Part shown: positions 36,201-47,947 of the stretch, piece after piece
How the letters are laid out: the number at the start of each line of letters is the position of its first letter
How positions within the stretch are numbered: the first letter of the stretch is position 1
NCBI GenBank assembly: GCA_027257055.1
Contig: JAPVLO010000073.1
Location: 4,101,001-4,165,000, forward strand
DNA from: Cephalopachus bancanus
Taxonomy: Eukaryota > Chordata > Mammalia > Primates > Tarsiidae
Direction: 5' to 3'
Length of the DNA: 64,000 nucleotides
Notes under the pieces: generated by a model
Told to the model about the DNA's origin: nothing
Databases searched by the model: none
The model's input: only the letters and a program-made list of their open reading frames with translations
Translations under genes and position numbers: made by a program

Positions 36201-37130
36201 GAAGGAGGGGGCAGAGCATCTCTGAATCACTTCATGGGCTTTTCACACTGTCCTGCACAATTCTGTGGCATCGCTTTTGAAAGCTACGTGCCCTGCCCAA
36301 ACCGTCTCCTAGAGAATCATGGCTGTACTCTTCCATCTGGTGGGGAGTGTGCCCCATTCCTCTGGTATATTGTGGAAAACTGCACAACTATGAATGCAAG
36401 GCAAAATGTACTAAAAAGAGGAGGAAGAAGAGACTAAAAGGAGACAAAGAAAGATCATAGAGGTCAGAAGCCAAAAGAATAGATTAGGAAAAAGAACACA
36501 AAGAACAAGTGAAATCAGAACTAGGCTTCAGTCCCTCCACAGGTTCGATTGCCTCCTGGAAAGCTTGTTAACATCCCACATTCAACAAGTCTAAAATCAA
36601 TTCATCATTTTATTTATGGAATGTTTCATTACTAATGTACAAAAAGACTGTGAAGGCAGAGTGCAGAGTGCAGTGCAGGTGAATATAGAGCAATATTTGA
36701 TACAAGTAAGAAGGCATCCTGATTCTTTAAAATTCCAGCCACAGAATTTTTGTATTATGCAGAGAAAGTAAGACATAATTTTTTGATAAAGTATATATGA
36801 GATATGAAATGAGGTCCTTTAGAGAAATCATTTAGATCTGGGCCACACTTTCAAAATAACAAAACATTCCAGGCAGGCCATATAGACAGATCCTTTTCTA
36901 TCCTTCTTAAACTTATTTCTTCTAATCTAGTTTCTCAGCAACAGCAAATTATTTATGGTTCTCTTAACAAAACATGTTAATTCAGAAAGCTCTTTCACCC
37001 TTGAATGTCTTCCTCTATCCTCAACTCCCTAACCAACCCTGTCTTATCTTTCAGATCCCCAGTCAGGCACTGTGTTTTCCAGGAAGCTAACATTCCTGAC
37101 CCTTCTGTACTCCTTAAAAATGATGATCAT
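36201..37130. other. Intronic, no recognisable gene or repeat
   Basis: A plus-strand frame at 36,042-36,437 (131 codons) overlaps this block but has no recognisable domain, runs out of the L2 remnant and is most likely chance. Confidence 0.4.
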
Positions 37131-37132
37131 AA

Positions 37133-37396
37133 CAGTAGTCAACACATACTGAACATTTTCTCTGGGTCAGCTTGTGTTCTAAGCACTAAATTGTATCAAC
37201 TCAACTCTTCTTCGTAACAATCCTATGAAGTAGGTACTAATAATATCCCCATTTTACAGATAAGACACTGTGGTCAAAAGATATTTAAAAACTTGCTCAA
37301 GGATACATCATCACTGGTCAATGATAAAGCCAGTATTTGACCACAAGCAGACTGGTTCCAGAGTCTGTGCTTTAATCACTAGACCAGACTGCCTCT
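37133..37396 (-). repeat. MIR SINE, near full length
   Basis: The whole inverted MIR can be followed: 'tgtgttctaagcactaaatt', 'caatcctatgaagtaggtac', 'atccccattttacagataag', 'ttgctcaaggatacatcatc' and 'gttccagagtctgtgcttta', ending in 'ctagaccagactgcctctg'. It is the best-preserved MIR in the window. Confidence 0.92.
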
Positions 37397-38227
37397 GTGT
37401 GATTAAAAATGAGATGATCCTAGTTACTGCTATGTACACAATACTCTTCATTGTCTCGTTCAGCATTTATGTTCAGTGATATGCTGGACTGACTATGCAT
37501 TTTTCTGAAAATACTAAATCTAGAATAACAAGGATGGAATATAGATTATCAAATATTTCTGAAAAGTACAAAATCTCTTCAAAAATATTTTTGTTGAAAC
37601 TTAATTTTTACAAAAATATACAGTTATAACTATCACCCCTTAAAACACATTAGGAACTACCATTCTTATGATAAGAAAAGTATCTTTGAGTCTAATGAAA
37701 ACCCTTGGCAATTTGAATATTATATGATACTAAATTATACTATAATTATTTCAAAGGTCAAGAATCTTAAACATTTAGTTTTAAAACTCTCCACCTGAGT
37801 GATGCAATCAGAAAATTAAAGTATGTATGAAAATATTTAATTATACAAAACAAGTAGAAATCTAGTAATTTAATAACCTTTAAATAAAATGTGCAATATT
37901 CTCCCATATGGGTATTTTTCCTCTATTGAAAACATGGAACATTTTAAAAGAACATTTTTTAGTGAATATGAGCACACACTTAACTTTCCAGTGCTAGTTT
38001 CAAAGAAGAGCAGGATAAAGTGGTTTGGAAAACAGCATTGTATTACATATTAACTCAAGGGAAGCACAAGGCACCACTGTAAATTTTTTTTAAAAAATGA
38101 CTCAAATTCTGTTCAGTCTTTTTAAGAATTTACAGTCTAGGAGGAAGAAGAAAAACAGGGCACGGATGTGAGAGTTGTTTTTAAAATTTTGGAAGGAAGG
38201 ACTTGAAGAAGGCAAATGGACAACGGT
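37397..38227. other. Intronic, no recognisable gene or repeat
   Basis: AT-rich sequence with no recognised feature. Confidence 0.4.
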
Positions 38228-38781
38228 GGGGGACCCAAAACAACCCTGAATTTATTTATAAAAAATTGTGTATTTATTCTTACATGTTTAAACGTCAGTC
38301 ACCTTCAAAATACTCACTGTTTGGTGCAATACACCCATTGAGATGCTTTTTCCACTACTCAAAACAGTTTTTGAATGCATCAATTTTGATGCCTTTTTGT
38401 GCTTCTGCCATTTTTTGTTTCACCTCTTCCACACTGGCAAAACATTTCCCTTTGAGGACTTTTTTCATCCAGAGAAACAACAAAAAAAAGTTGTTTGGGG
38501 TGAGACTCAGTGAAAAGGGAGGATGGGACATGGGGATCACATCGTTTTTGACCAAAAACTGCTAAAATCTCAGCACAGTGTGGATAAGTATATTGTCACG
38601 GTGGAAGAACCAGTCAACTGTTTGCCACAACATGGGATGTTTCTTCCACAAATCATGACACAAACTTCAAAAAACTTCCAGATAAAAACTTTGGTTGACT
38701 GTCTGATCTGAAGGAAAAATTCTGCGTGTAATACAACGGGCCAACCATCCAAAAGATAATTCCGGGGCTTTTGGGTCCCCA
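38228..38781 (-). mobile_element. Deleted mariner transposon, copy 2
   Basis: The ends are inverted repeats: gggggacccaaaa at 38,229-38,241 and ttttgggtcccca at 38,768-38,780. The minus strand encodes degraded mariner transposase, including SEYFEGD, LKGKCFASVEEVKQKMAEA and DQTVNQSFYLEVF, which correspond to conserved segments around and after the catalytic core in mariner proteins. Stops and a missing 5' half make it inactive. It belongs to the same family as the copy at 21,745 but its inner deletion differs. The DQTVNQ motif and GEYFEGD suggest an irritans-like lineage, which I could not confirm. Confidence 0.88.
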
Positions 38782-38894
38782 CTCATATAGTAATAAGATC
38801 CCTGCATGATCCACATCTGTAACACTATTAGCATCTGATGAGAAGTGGAAATGGCCAGTAAATTGCCCCTTTTCTCAGAAAACTTTAAAGAGGA

Positions 38895-39130
38895 AAATAG
38901 CATAGAGATTAGGTGCATGGACCTCAGAACCAGAATATCTAGATTTGAATCTCGATTTTATCATGTACCAGTTGACTTCAGCAGCTTCACTTAACTTCTC
39001 TGTGCTTCAGTTTCCTCTTTATAGTTAGATGATTTCATACAGTGCATAGAATGGTGGGGTTGTTGGGAGGATTAAATGAGATCAAGTGAGAGAAGCAGGC
39101 AGCACATAGAAGGCACACTAGCTAAATGAA
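38895..39130 (+). repeat. MIR SINE
   Basis: The plus-strand MIR order is clear: 'gcttcacttaacttctctgt', 'gcttcagtttcctctttata', 'gttgttgggaggattaaatg' and 'cagcacatagaaggcacact'. The tRNA-like 5' part ('gatttgaatctcga') is also present. Confidence 0.92.
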
Positions 39131-39625
39131 TCAACACAGCTCAAAGAGTCTGATGAGACACAAGTCTATTTGTTTTCAAGCCTTAGGGACCCCACAGTTA
39201 AAGACATATTAAAAAACCTTGCGAATCTGCAGGCTCAATTATGTGGCCAGTTGAATCTCTACCTCACTATAAGCCATGGCTTCACATGCAGCAGTATTTC
39301 ATATCTGGTCAGCAAAAAGGCCCCTTAGTGCCTTGATCAAACACTATGAGACTACAAGATATTTATTTCCATCATATGAACCAGAAAAACCCCTCTCTGG
39401 TTGTCAGTATTATGTATATGCAATACAAAAATCACAGCCACAAGCACCGTTTACCCAGAAATCACACACATTATCAAGGCGGGCATGGTTAGCTGCTTTT
39501 AATGTTTTTGGTTAATATCATTTTGCTATTTGTTTGCTCATTTGCTTTCAGAGAAGCAGGTGTGTATGATAAAAAAAAAAACCTCAGAAAAAATGTGAAA
39601 CAGAAAAATTTAAATCTTAGAAAAG
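39131..39625. other. Intronic, no recognisable gene or repeat
   Basis: AT-rich sequence with no recognised feature. Confidence 0.4.
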
Positions 39626-39998
39626 CCTAATGCTATGGTTTGAATGTAACCCCTCCAAAATTTAGGCACTGAAACTTAACAGCTTATGTGGGTGGTATTA
39701 AGAGGTAGAGCTTTTAAGAGGGGATTTGGCCATGAGGGTTCCTCCCCTGTGAATGAGATTAAGGCCCTTATAAAAGAATCTTAATGTAGTTTTTGATTGC
39801 TAGCCTTCTGCTTTCTGCCACAGCAACAAGATAACCATCTTGGAAGCAGAGGGCAGCCTTTACCAGACAGCCTAGCATTTAGGAACCTTGATCTTGAACT
39901 CAGCCTTCAGAACAATGAGAAAATAAATTTCTACTCTTTGTCAAGTACTCAGTCTCAGATATTTTGTTGTAGAAGCAAAAATGGACTAAGGCACCTAG
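39626..39998 (+). mobile_element. Solo LTR of an ERVL-MaLR (MLT1/MST-like) element
   Basis: The LTR spans 39,631-39,993 (363 bp). It starts tgctatggtttgaatgt, has 'ttttaagaggggatttggcc' and 'cttgatcttgaactcagcct', carries the polyadenylation segment 'gagaaaataaatttctactc', and ends atggactaaggca. Flanking pentamers cctaa and cctag form a target-site duplication with one mismatch. No internal retroviral sequence accompanies it, so it is an ancient solo LTR. Confidence 0.9.
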
Positions 39999-42450
39999 TC
40001 ATTAAATCCTCCCATCATAATAGTTTTTTAAAAATAATTTCTATCCAACTTTTATTTGCACAACAAATCAAGCCTGCTAAAGGCCTACTGTTCTGACACA
40101 TAAGCTTCCTGAAATTCAGGCGCTGTTTCTGTTCATCAAAACTATTTATGCCATTGCCATTTTCTGTGTAGCAGATTTTAGGTCTCCTCACAAGGGATCA
40201 CATATTTTGCAAAGCAAGAGATTTGTCCTGAGAGAGAAGTAGTTTTGCCATAAAAGAAAAATCACAATTACCTAATCCTAATTCTTCATTTTATTGAAAA
40301 AGTAGGCCCATAGAAATCCAAGTCTCCCAGCACACTGGTGACAAAGTTAAGAGTGGTTTTCCCTTTAATTTGCCATCTCCCAGATCAGTTTTGTTTTGTT
40401 TTGTTTTATTGCAGCACATGCCAGAGGAAAAAGATCTTAACTTCAAAACTAAAAGTCAGAAGAAACAGAAAATTTTAGGACACAACCTTAAATACTGAGA
40501 AAAGTCATGATGACATCTAACTGTGAGAAAAATATGTACAATGGAATTTTATCCTAGATTCAAGTAATCATAGTTAAAGAAAACTGTAACTGGCTAACTT
40601 CTATAGCCTGTCAGTGAAGATATGGGTAGAACTTTGCACAGGATATCTAAACATATTCATTTGTATTTCATACTTCTCATGTCTTCAACCCAATCTGAAA
40701 CATATTTTGTGATAAAAACAGATAAAAAATCCTTATCCTTATGCAGATCTTTCTGGTAAACCATAAGTTGAGTGTTTGCATAAGAGGAGAAGAGAAGCGA
40801 GAAGAAGAGGAAGAACAGAATTATATTTCATTCATTTGCTGGTGATTTTTCTCCTTCATATGTTACTTATGAAGCTGTATTCTTACATTAGAAATAAATT
40901 CAGACGTGGTATTAAAAACAAGCAATAATAAAAAAATTATAAAAATTCCATAAGCTATTTCAAGTTAGGATTGGCATGCAACTGTTAACACTCTTTAATA
41001 CTAAAATAAGTAAATATCAAATGGAAAATAAGAGGTTAGGGACGTAATAAGTAAATTCAAATGTATGAAACAAGTAGATTTCAATTGCATTCAATTATTT
41101 CACCCAATCACCTAGAAGCAAAGATCCTCTAAAGAAAATTGCATTGCCTTCCCAACTCCTTGGAGAACCAGTTTAGTTAACAGCCTACCTATGCTTCAGA
41201 GATGACCACACAGCTTACATGTCAAACTCATTTTAAAGTGTCAATCAAGTCCCTTTCAATCTAATTAGTTTGGAAAGTAGTGTCACTGACCTGGAACTAT
41301 GGAGGCTGTTTATTATCATATCATTTGATCAATCTAACACTTTACCTCAGTTGAGTTTGAGACACCTGTAGCCAAAAATGTATTATCGTTTCTCCCACTC
41401 ATTACCTGTAACCCTCAACACAATTTCCTATTTACAACTCAATTTATCTCTATGAATAAGCATGGCTAACTTCGCAGAGGTATTCTACAGAATTTCTCTT
41501 ATTTAGGGTTTCATGGCAAAATAGAAAGGTAAAGGAAATAAGGAAAACAATATATTGAATATATATACAGGAGATTTGAGGTTTTAGACGCCCAAGAACT
41601 GCTCAAGGAAGACAGCAGGAACAGCAAAGAACCATGGATATGCTGGGAGAAATCTGGAACTCTAGATATGGGGAGAGATTTTTCTTTTTAAAAAAATATA
41701 AAACAATGAACCATGTAAAAGGAGTTGCAGGTTAATTGTCATCACATGGGTTTGTTTTAGAATAAAGACACATCTTCTCATGTTTATAGTATTCAACCAG
41801 ACTTTGACCTAGCTAAGGGCAGGATGAGGTAGAACTGAATAACAGGTTCAGATAACAAAGTCACATTCCTGTAAAGGAAGAACTGGTGGTCAGATCACAG
41901 TGAGGCTGGAAGGGGGCAGGGTGGTGGCCACATGGTGGCTGGAAGATGCTGGTCAGTCAAGCAACAGAAATCATCTGATCCATTCTCTGACAAGGGCATG
42001 ACAATTATCCAGCCTTTCACTTGAGCTTTCCATATTTAAGAACTGATTGGCAAGACGAAAATGCAAGCAGGTAATCTTATCTCTGAACTATAGAATAGCA
42101 TATTGCATCAGGGAGGGATAAAAATACATACACACTCATGTATGCCACCAAAATGTTGTATTCATATTTTTAAATGTGGCATAAAAAAAAAGAAGTATAG
42201 CAGTTATATTTAAAGTAATGACTATTCACTCTAGAAGAAGATAGTCTAAAAAAAATCAGGATGTCAGCTGCCAATGCTTCCTTTTCTATCTTATGCTTTC
42301 CTTTGGGGAAGTTAGACTGCATTTTACCAAAGTTCCTGTTTGTCTGAAGGATACAAAATACTCTTCAATTATGCTTGCTTGATCAGATAATTACTAGTGA
42401 ATATGATTTTACATCTGGTCAAATAAAATATGCATATATCTCAAACTTAC
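39999..42450. other. Intronic block next to the internal exon; no gene or clear repeat
   Basis: The segment at about 41,500-42,010 is somewhat richer in G ('ggctggaagggggcaggg') and might be an unrecognised old LTR. Nothing definite is seen. Confidence 0.35.
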
Positions 42451-42726
42451 CTTCAGGTGAAGAGCCTGTCTTTTGGGAAAAGACAGCATTTACTTTATTC
42501 TTCTTACTGATATCACTGTTTACAGACAAGCTGGACTGAATTTTTCTGTGCATTTTCTGAGAAACAGGTGCTGAAAGTTTGCGGTTATCTGCAGATCCAT
42601 GTTTGGCCCCGTGGTGAATTCCATTTCCATTGCTCAGACTCGAGTGGCCGTTCCTTATCTGGCCTATCTCCTCCTCACTCAGTTCCTGTGCTGAAGTTTG
42701 AAGCTGAGGCAAGCTCTGAGGTTGGG
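42451..42726 (-). CDS. MDFIC: MDFIC internal coding exon preceding the I-mfa exon
   Basis: This 276-bp exon encodes two bases of a split codon, 91 whole codons and one final base. It contains NGNGIHHGAKHGSADNRKL, KMHRKIQSSLSVNSD and NAVFSQKTGSSPE, all recognisable as MDFIC. The acceptor is a T-rich tract ending TTTTTAAATGTAG, and the donor is GAAG|gtaagt at 42,450-42,445. Both ends are phase 1, so the final G joins AT of the terminal exon to make Asp. The segment is hydrophilic, low in complexity and rich in Ser, Lys and His, and probably acts as a disordered linker in front of the I-mfa domain. Compared with the human protein from memory, substitutions cluster at the exon start (ELSEEEIGQIRNGHSSL here), while the middle and end are nearly unchanged. 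No start codon lies in this exon: the leucine at 42,712 is TTG and is internal. The exon expected upstream was not found as far as 64,000. Confidence 0.93.
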
Positions 42727-43559
42727 CTACATTTAAAAACAGAAAAAAAAAAGTATCCAGTTAAGAAAAAGACAGTTATATTTTTAAATAATGAAAACAC
42801 ATTCTAAAACAAACCTGAGGTTGTACCCATGCTACTTAAACTGAAGAGACAACGAAGAAAAAAAGAAAGGAACATATTAACAGACAAAGACACATAGAAA
42901 GTATAATTATTAAAAGGTAAAATAGAGCTGAGAAATCCTGGTATGGGTAGTCTTACAGGAAATTTAAGAAAGAAATCTGAAAAAGTAATTTAATACTCAG
43001 TTAGTAAATATTGATTGTTTTTTATCTGCTGGGCCCTCTTTTGGTTGCAATGGACACAATCATGTTATCTCAATTTCCCTAATAATTATAATAAACTACT
43101 CGATTATCTTTTGAAATAAAAGGAAAGTAATGATGAATTCAGGTAATGAAAGCCGGACAATATAGAGAGAAATATGATGTCTTCCAATTTCATTTAAAAT
43201 CCTGGAAATAAAATATTTTCCATATTTATTCTTTAATTTGATTTTAAAATAAACCATTTTATAAAAAAGTTAGGAATACAAGAGAGCTTCCTTAATCTAA
43301 TAAAACATATCTACCAAAATTCAATGTCAGCACATTAGAAGTATTTCCATCTGGGTTGGGATCAAGCAAAAAACCCACCTTCATCCCTCTATGTATCATT
43401 ACATCCTGGTAAAAGCAATAAACAAGATAAAGCAATTTAACATATCTGAATTCTAGAAAATAAGGAACAAAATTTTTGAGATGCACATAAATTTAAATGT
43501 TCTGAGGATAATCTAAGAGACCATACAGTCTGAAAATCAAAGAATTTAGCAACATTTAC
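42727..43559. other. Intronic, no recognisable gene or repeat
   Basis: Contains the T-rich pyrimidine tract (on the minus strand) for the acceptor at 42,727. Otherwise nothing is recognised. Confidence 0.45.
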
Positions 43560-44205
43560 ACTTGATAAACCATATAAAAATCAACAGTGTTTCTATACCC
43601 CAATAGTAACCAATTAACAAGTATAAAAAAAAATTTCTTAGCAAAAAAGAAAAAAATGCCAACAAACATTCAGAAACCCTAGTATATCTAGGAATTAAAC
43701 TAGAAAAAAAAAATGAGCAGAGATTTTTATGGCAAGAATTGCAAAATATTACTGAAGGGCATAAAATAAACCCAAATGAGTAGCGTATAAATATGTTAAT
43801 ATGTTAATTCTCCCCAATGTGTTACTTAATGCAATTTTCATAACGCCTATAACAGCTTGTTTATGAAACTTCACAAGTTGATCCAAAAATTTACATGTGA
43901 GAGGAATCAAGAACTACCAAGGAAATTTTAAGACAAAAAGAGGGTTGCAGGACTTGACTTACTAGAAAAGTACAATAACTAAAGCAGTATAATGTTGGAC
44001 CAGGCACAGACACATAAAACTAAAGGAACAGTAGAATCCCAAATATGGAAATGTATGCACACATACCTCTTACAAATAAGTTCCACATGTGTCAAATGCC
44101 TTAGTTTAAAATAAAAAGATAGGAGACTATTTTAATAGCACGATACTAATGAAGAACAAACAAATATGATTCTTTGTACTATGAGACATAAAGCAAGCAG
44201 GGTGA
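43560..44205 (+). mobile_element. L1 ORF2 fragment
   Basis: Sense-strand L1 ORF2 3' landmarks occur in order: 'aacagtgtttctatacccca', 'aaaccctagtatatctagga', 'caagttgatccaaaaattta', 'caagaactaccaaggaaatt' and 'ttggaccaggcacagacaca'. Interrupted by A runs and stops, so inactive. The 3' UTR is missing. Confidence 0.88.
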
Positions 44206-44209
44206 ATAT

Positions 44210-44580
44210 TCATTATTTGTGTTGCCCAGATCTTCTGAACACTCACAGGTCTTGGTATATTTCCTAGACTACTCTGCAGCTAGAGGGCAGGTTTGTGACC
44301 TAAATTCTGTCAAGCAGAGGTATGGCTTGCATTTAGAAGTTACCAACTTAAGGTATCAGTCACACCAGGGAGGAAGAGCCTCTCAGCACAGGCAGTGAAG
44401 AGGCGTTTGTTGGTCTTGGCAGTGGGAGGCAACTTCTGATGTCCGCTTTCTAGCAAAGTAGAGGCCCAGTGGTGCAGCGGTGAGGTTTGAATCAGAGAAG
44501 CCCTACTGAATGAATGGACATAATCCTTGGCTGTGTAACTCAGGGACAGTCGATATGCTGCTAATAAATTCATTTTCTAT
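44210..44580. repeat. Possible old LTR or DNA-transposon fragment, family unresolved
   Basis: 'agactactctgcagctagag' with 'gggcaggtttgtgacctaaa' resembles a common ancient mammalian repeat whose name I cannot fix. The tail near 44,560 ('gctgctaataaattcat') would be its 3' part. Confidence 0.3.
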
Positions 44581-44904
44581 GTAAATTAGTCAAGATAGAT
44601 TCTGCTTTTTGCAGGTAAAGGCTCTGAAACTTCCCAAGCATTATCTGTTTACATTGGTTAAATAATGATGTTATTATTAAAATCATAATTTACTTTCATT
44701 GTGTAGATGTTAAGCAAAGCTATAAATCATTATAGTTCAGCATAAATCCAAAACACAGCAACAAAAAACACTCACTGCGAAATTTTACTATTCTCTATTT
44801 TCTGGGAGGGTCAATGTTTAAAACTGCTATTTTAATTACTTTGTTTATGATTATTACAATTATCAAACATAAATTACATATAACTACGAAGAACTCTTCC
44901 ATTT

Positions 44905-45235
44905 AGAAAAAGCACAGCAGCCGGGTTCGGTGGCTCAGCCTGTAATCCCGCGTTTTGGGAGGCTGAGGTGAGTGGATTGCCTGGGTCCGCAGGTTAGAGA
45001 CCCACCTGGGCAACTTGGCAAGACCTCATCTCTACAATAAATCAAAAAATTAGCCAGGCGCGGTAGCACGCGCCTGTAGTTCCAGCTACTTGGAAGGCTA
45101 AGACGGAAGGATCACCGGAGCCCAGCAGGTCGAGGCTGCGGTGGCCGGGAGCGGCCACTGCACTCCAGTCTGGGCGACAGATTGAGACTCCAACTCAAAA
45201 AAAAAAAAAAAAGAAAAAAAAGAAAAAGCACTGCA
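44905..45235 (+). mobile_element. Young-type Alu with target-site duplication
   Basis: The Alu body spans 44,920-45,220. It is flanked by agaaaaagcacagca and agaaaaagcactgca (one mismatch). The right arm carries gtggccgggagcggccac without change near 45,140-45,157. Confidence 0.95.
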
Positions 45236-47891
45236 TACAAATCTGCAAAAGATACACATGGGCTTGATAAATGTTTAGAGGAGATTTTTTTTGTCTGTTG
45301 TCTGAGGACAAGATAAGACTTGGGAGATATTTTTGAGAAATAAGACAGTTTAGTTTTGAGTATGTCTTTAGTATGCCATTGTTTATTTCAGTTCTTATTC
45401 ACATATTCCATGTATCATGAAGAAAAACATCTTATATCAAAATATTCTATTCATAAATGTGCATATTTCAAAAAAAAGGATTCTTTTTTTACTCTACAAG
45501 CTAAAGTATACTTTCATACCAATCTATTAGCATTAATACTTTATTCATAAAACTAATAGAAAGTGTTCTTGCTATTTTTCAGTTCTTAAGTGATTAAGAG
45601 GAATATTTGCCTAAAAGTAAATATCATTTTAGAAGTTAAGTATACCCATTTCATAACCAAAATCTACAATCAAAGCATATGTAAAAAAAATACCTATTTC
45701 TTATGGGTGTGGAATCGTTTGATTTAGAGATTAATTTGCTGCTTGCTTTTGTAACTTCTTCTATCAACTAGAATGACATTCTAATGACTACTATTGAACA
45801 TAAAGCTAGTTATGCATATGTATTTAAAAGGATGCCAAAAAAGACAGTTAAACCTAATTTGGTGTTCTTTTCAAAGCACTTTCCAGTAATCTCACCAAAT
45901 AAATGGAATGTTTTGGGCCACTTTTCCTCTGAAAAGAATAATAAGCAATCTGAGAGCTTGATTAAGTTGAAATGTCATTGACCAATGCTGGGAGACTCCT
46001 TGTCAGTCAAAAACGCCCTGTCATATTTCACAATCCAAAATAAATTTAGAATTACTATGTGATAGTTAAACATTCTCAATAAATAAGAATAAGGATGGTA
46101 AAAGACAATTGTGTCCTCAAATTCTAAAATTGACAGTATTGACTTTTCTCTATTATCAACGTTGACTATTTGCAAATTACTAAGTATGGCTGGAGTGATA
46201 GTCAAACATATCTTTAATGATTTATCTGTATTTCAATCTTCAGAATGATAACTATTTCTCTTGGCAGATTAATAGTAGTACATTGTTTTTGTTTCACCGT
46301 CACCTAATTATTTTCACTATAGTTTGTATTATGGTCAGATAGCCAAGTATTATCACTTTAGTCAAGTTTTTTTTTAAACATGAAAACAATTTCTTAGTTG
46401 AATGACTTTGCCAGATGCATGCAGTATACAAGTCAAACCAAAACTAGATAAGCCCTATATATATTACTTATCTCAAAAGACAAAATTAACTTTGTTGATA
46501 ATTTTTTATTGGTATGAATTGAATCATATGGTAAAATTACAATTAAGACCTAATAAGAAACATTATTTTATTTTCAAATAAAGAGCAAAAATACCATGAC
46601 CACTTGGTTTTAAACGGATTTATTTTCCTTACTGTGTCAAAGTTGTGTATGGCTTTAAAAAAAAAAAAGCACACTAATATGGAAACGACACAATGCTTCT
46701 TAAAACACAAGTGATGCCTAGGGACCCTCGCTCTCCCTTTAATGATCCACTGCTCTCATTCAGCTGTCTTTCTTTTTTCAAATCTTTACATATGTGACAG
46801 CTCTCAAAAGTAGACCATAGACCATCTGGCATTTTCAGAGGTGTAACTTGTGCAAATTCAGCTCTATTGGGAGCGCACTGCTATCTTCTGCCTGCGTTAT
46901 AAACAGACAATAGAATGTAGAACTTACGAGTTGTTTTGAATTATTCATTTTTTTGCCTGTATATTCAAGAAATTTTACAAACTCTGCATTTTGTACTACA
47001 TAATCACATGCGTTAAAGGTACAAAGAAACTTTTTGACACCTCTTTTCTACAGAAAGCTGGCATTTTGTTTGATATGTGAACATTCAGCATCTGTTATAT
47101 CATTCTAAACAGGATGGGTGCTTCTACAAAAGACCCCATTTAAAATTTACTCTATATGAGCAAAAAAAAAATGTATTCTTGATATTCAGTAACGAATGCA
47201 ATACACATCAAAATTTCAAATGCCAGTTATAAGAACATTCAACATCTTCAAACCTGGATAGCATTGGTCACCCGCTTACCATATGTGTAAAGATTTTTTT
47301 AAAAAAATCATTGCTCACACAATGCAGCATGATTGTAATTTTAATATCCATGATGAATAGTTACAAATGTCTTAAGAAATACTGTGCTTTCTAAGTTCAA
47401 ATGTTTTCAATCAGAAAGGAAACCAATAGAATTAGGTCTAGTGATTTTCAATAAGAATAATAAATATGGCAGTAAATGAGTCAATAGCATGAACTTCTTT
47501 TGATTTTTTTTAAAAACTGGGTGATATTGTAGCTAGTAATAACTATACTTGAAACTGCAGCTGCTGGAGTAGTGATATAAAGCAACATTTTGTTATAGCA
47601 TATAATCTATTAGCATGTGCAAATCATCTTCAGTCACTGGTCTCTTTACACAAGTCAGATTTAATAAAATTACAAAAGAATTCTCATGCCACTTAGTTTA
47701 AATGGTTGTTGTACACATAAAAAAATCAAAATTAAATGTTCAGGGTTTAAAATTACCAATAACAAAGATCAATGTAGAATATGTAGAGAAAAATGACTTG
47801 GTATAACCTAAGTTACTTTCCCCAGGAATAGTTTAGTTACAAAGCTTTTACTGGGTGCCCAGTACTCTGCTACTTTATGGCTACTATGGGA

Positions 47892-47892
<1 letters not shown>
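45236..47892. other. Repeat-poor intronic block of about 2.6 kb
   Basis: I recognise no SINE, LINE, LTR or DNA element in this stretch, which is unusual for this intron. No gene is supported; the short open frames look random. Conserved non-coding sequence is possible but cannot be shown here. Confidence 0.4.

Positions 47893-47944
<52 letters not shown>
47893..47944. repeat. (AC)n microsatellite
   Basis: About 25 CA units, followed within 30 bases by TA-rich low-complexity sequence near 47,966-48,010. Confidence 0.97.

Positions 47945-47947
<3 letters not shown>

Larger units (their letters stand above)
10190..42450 (-). other. MDFIC: MDFIC intron between the last two coding exons
   Basis: The intron runs from the gtaagt donor at 42,450 to the AAAG acceptor at 10,190, a length of 32,261 bases. 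Matching splice phases on both sides define it. It holds most of the mobile elements in the window, the 99-bp triplication, three of the five long CA/TG or CA/CAA arrays and segments that are free of recognisable repeats. No second gene inside it could be supported on either strand. Confidence 0.9.

Noticed and set aside
36042..36437. Plus-strand 131-codon open frame
   Set aside because: It starts in a degraded L2 remnant and short duplications, and matches no family I know. The length is within chance expectation for 64 kb on six frames.
39631..39993. A full endogenous retrovirus attached to the MaLR LTR
   Set aside because: Only one LTR with a flanking target duplication is present, with no internal sequence, so it is a solo LTR.
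42419..42712. A 97-residue protein starting at 42,712
   Set aside because: The apparent start is a TTG leucine inside an internal MDFIC exon, and the end reads through the gtaagt donor.
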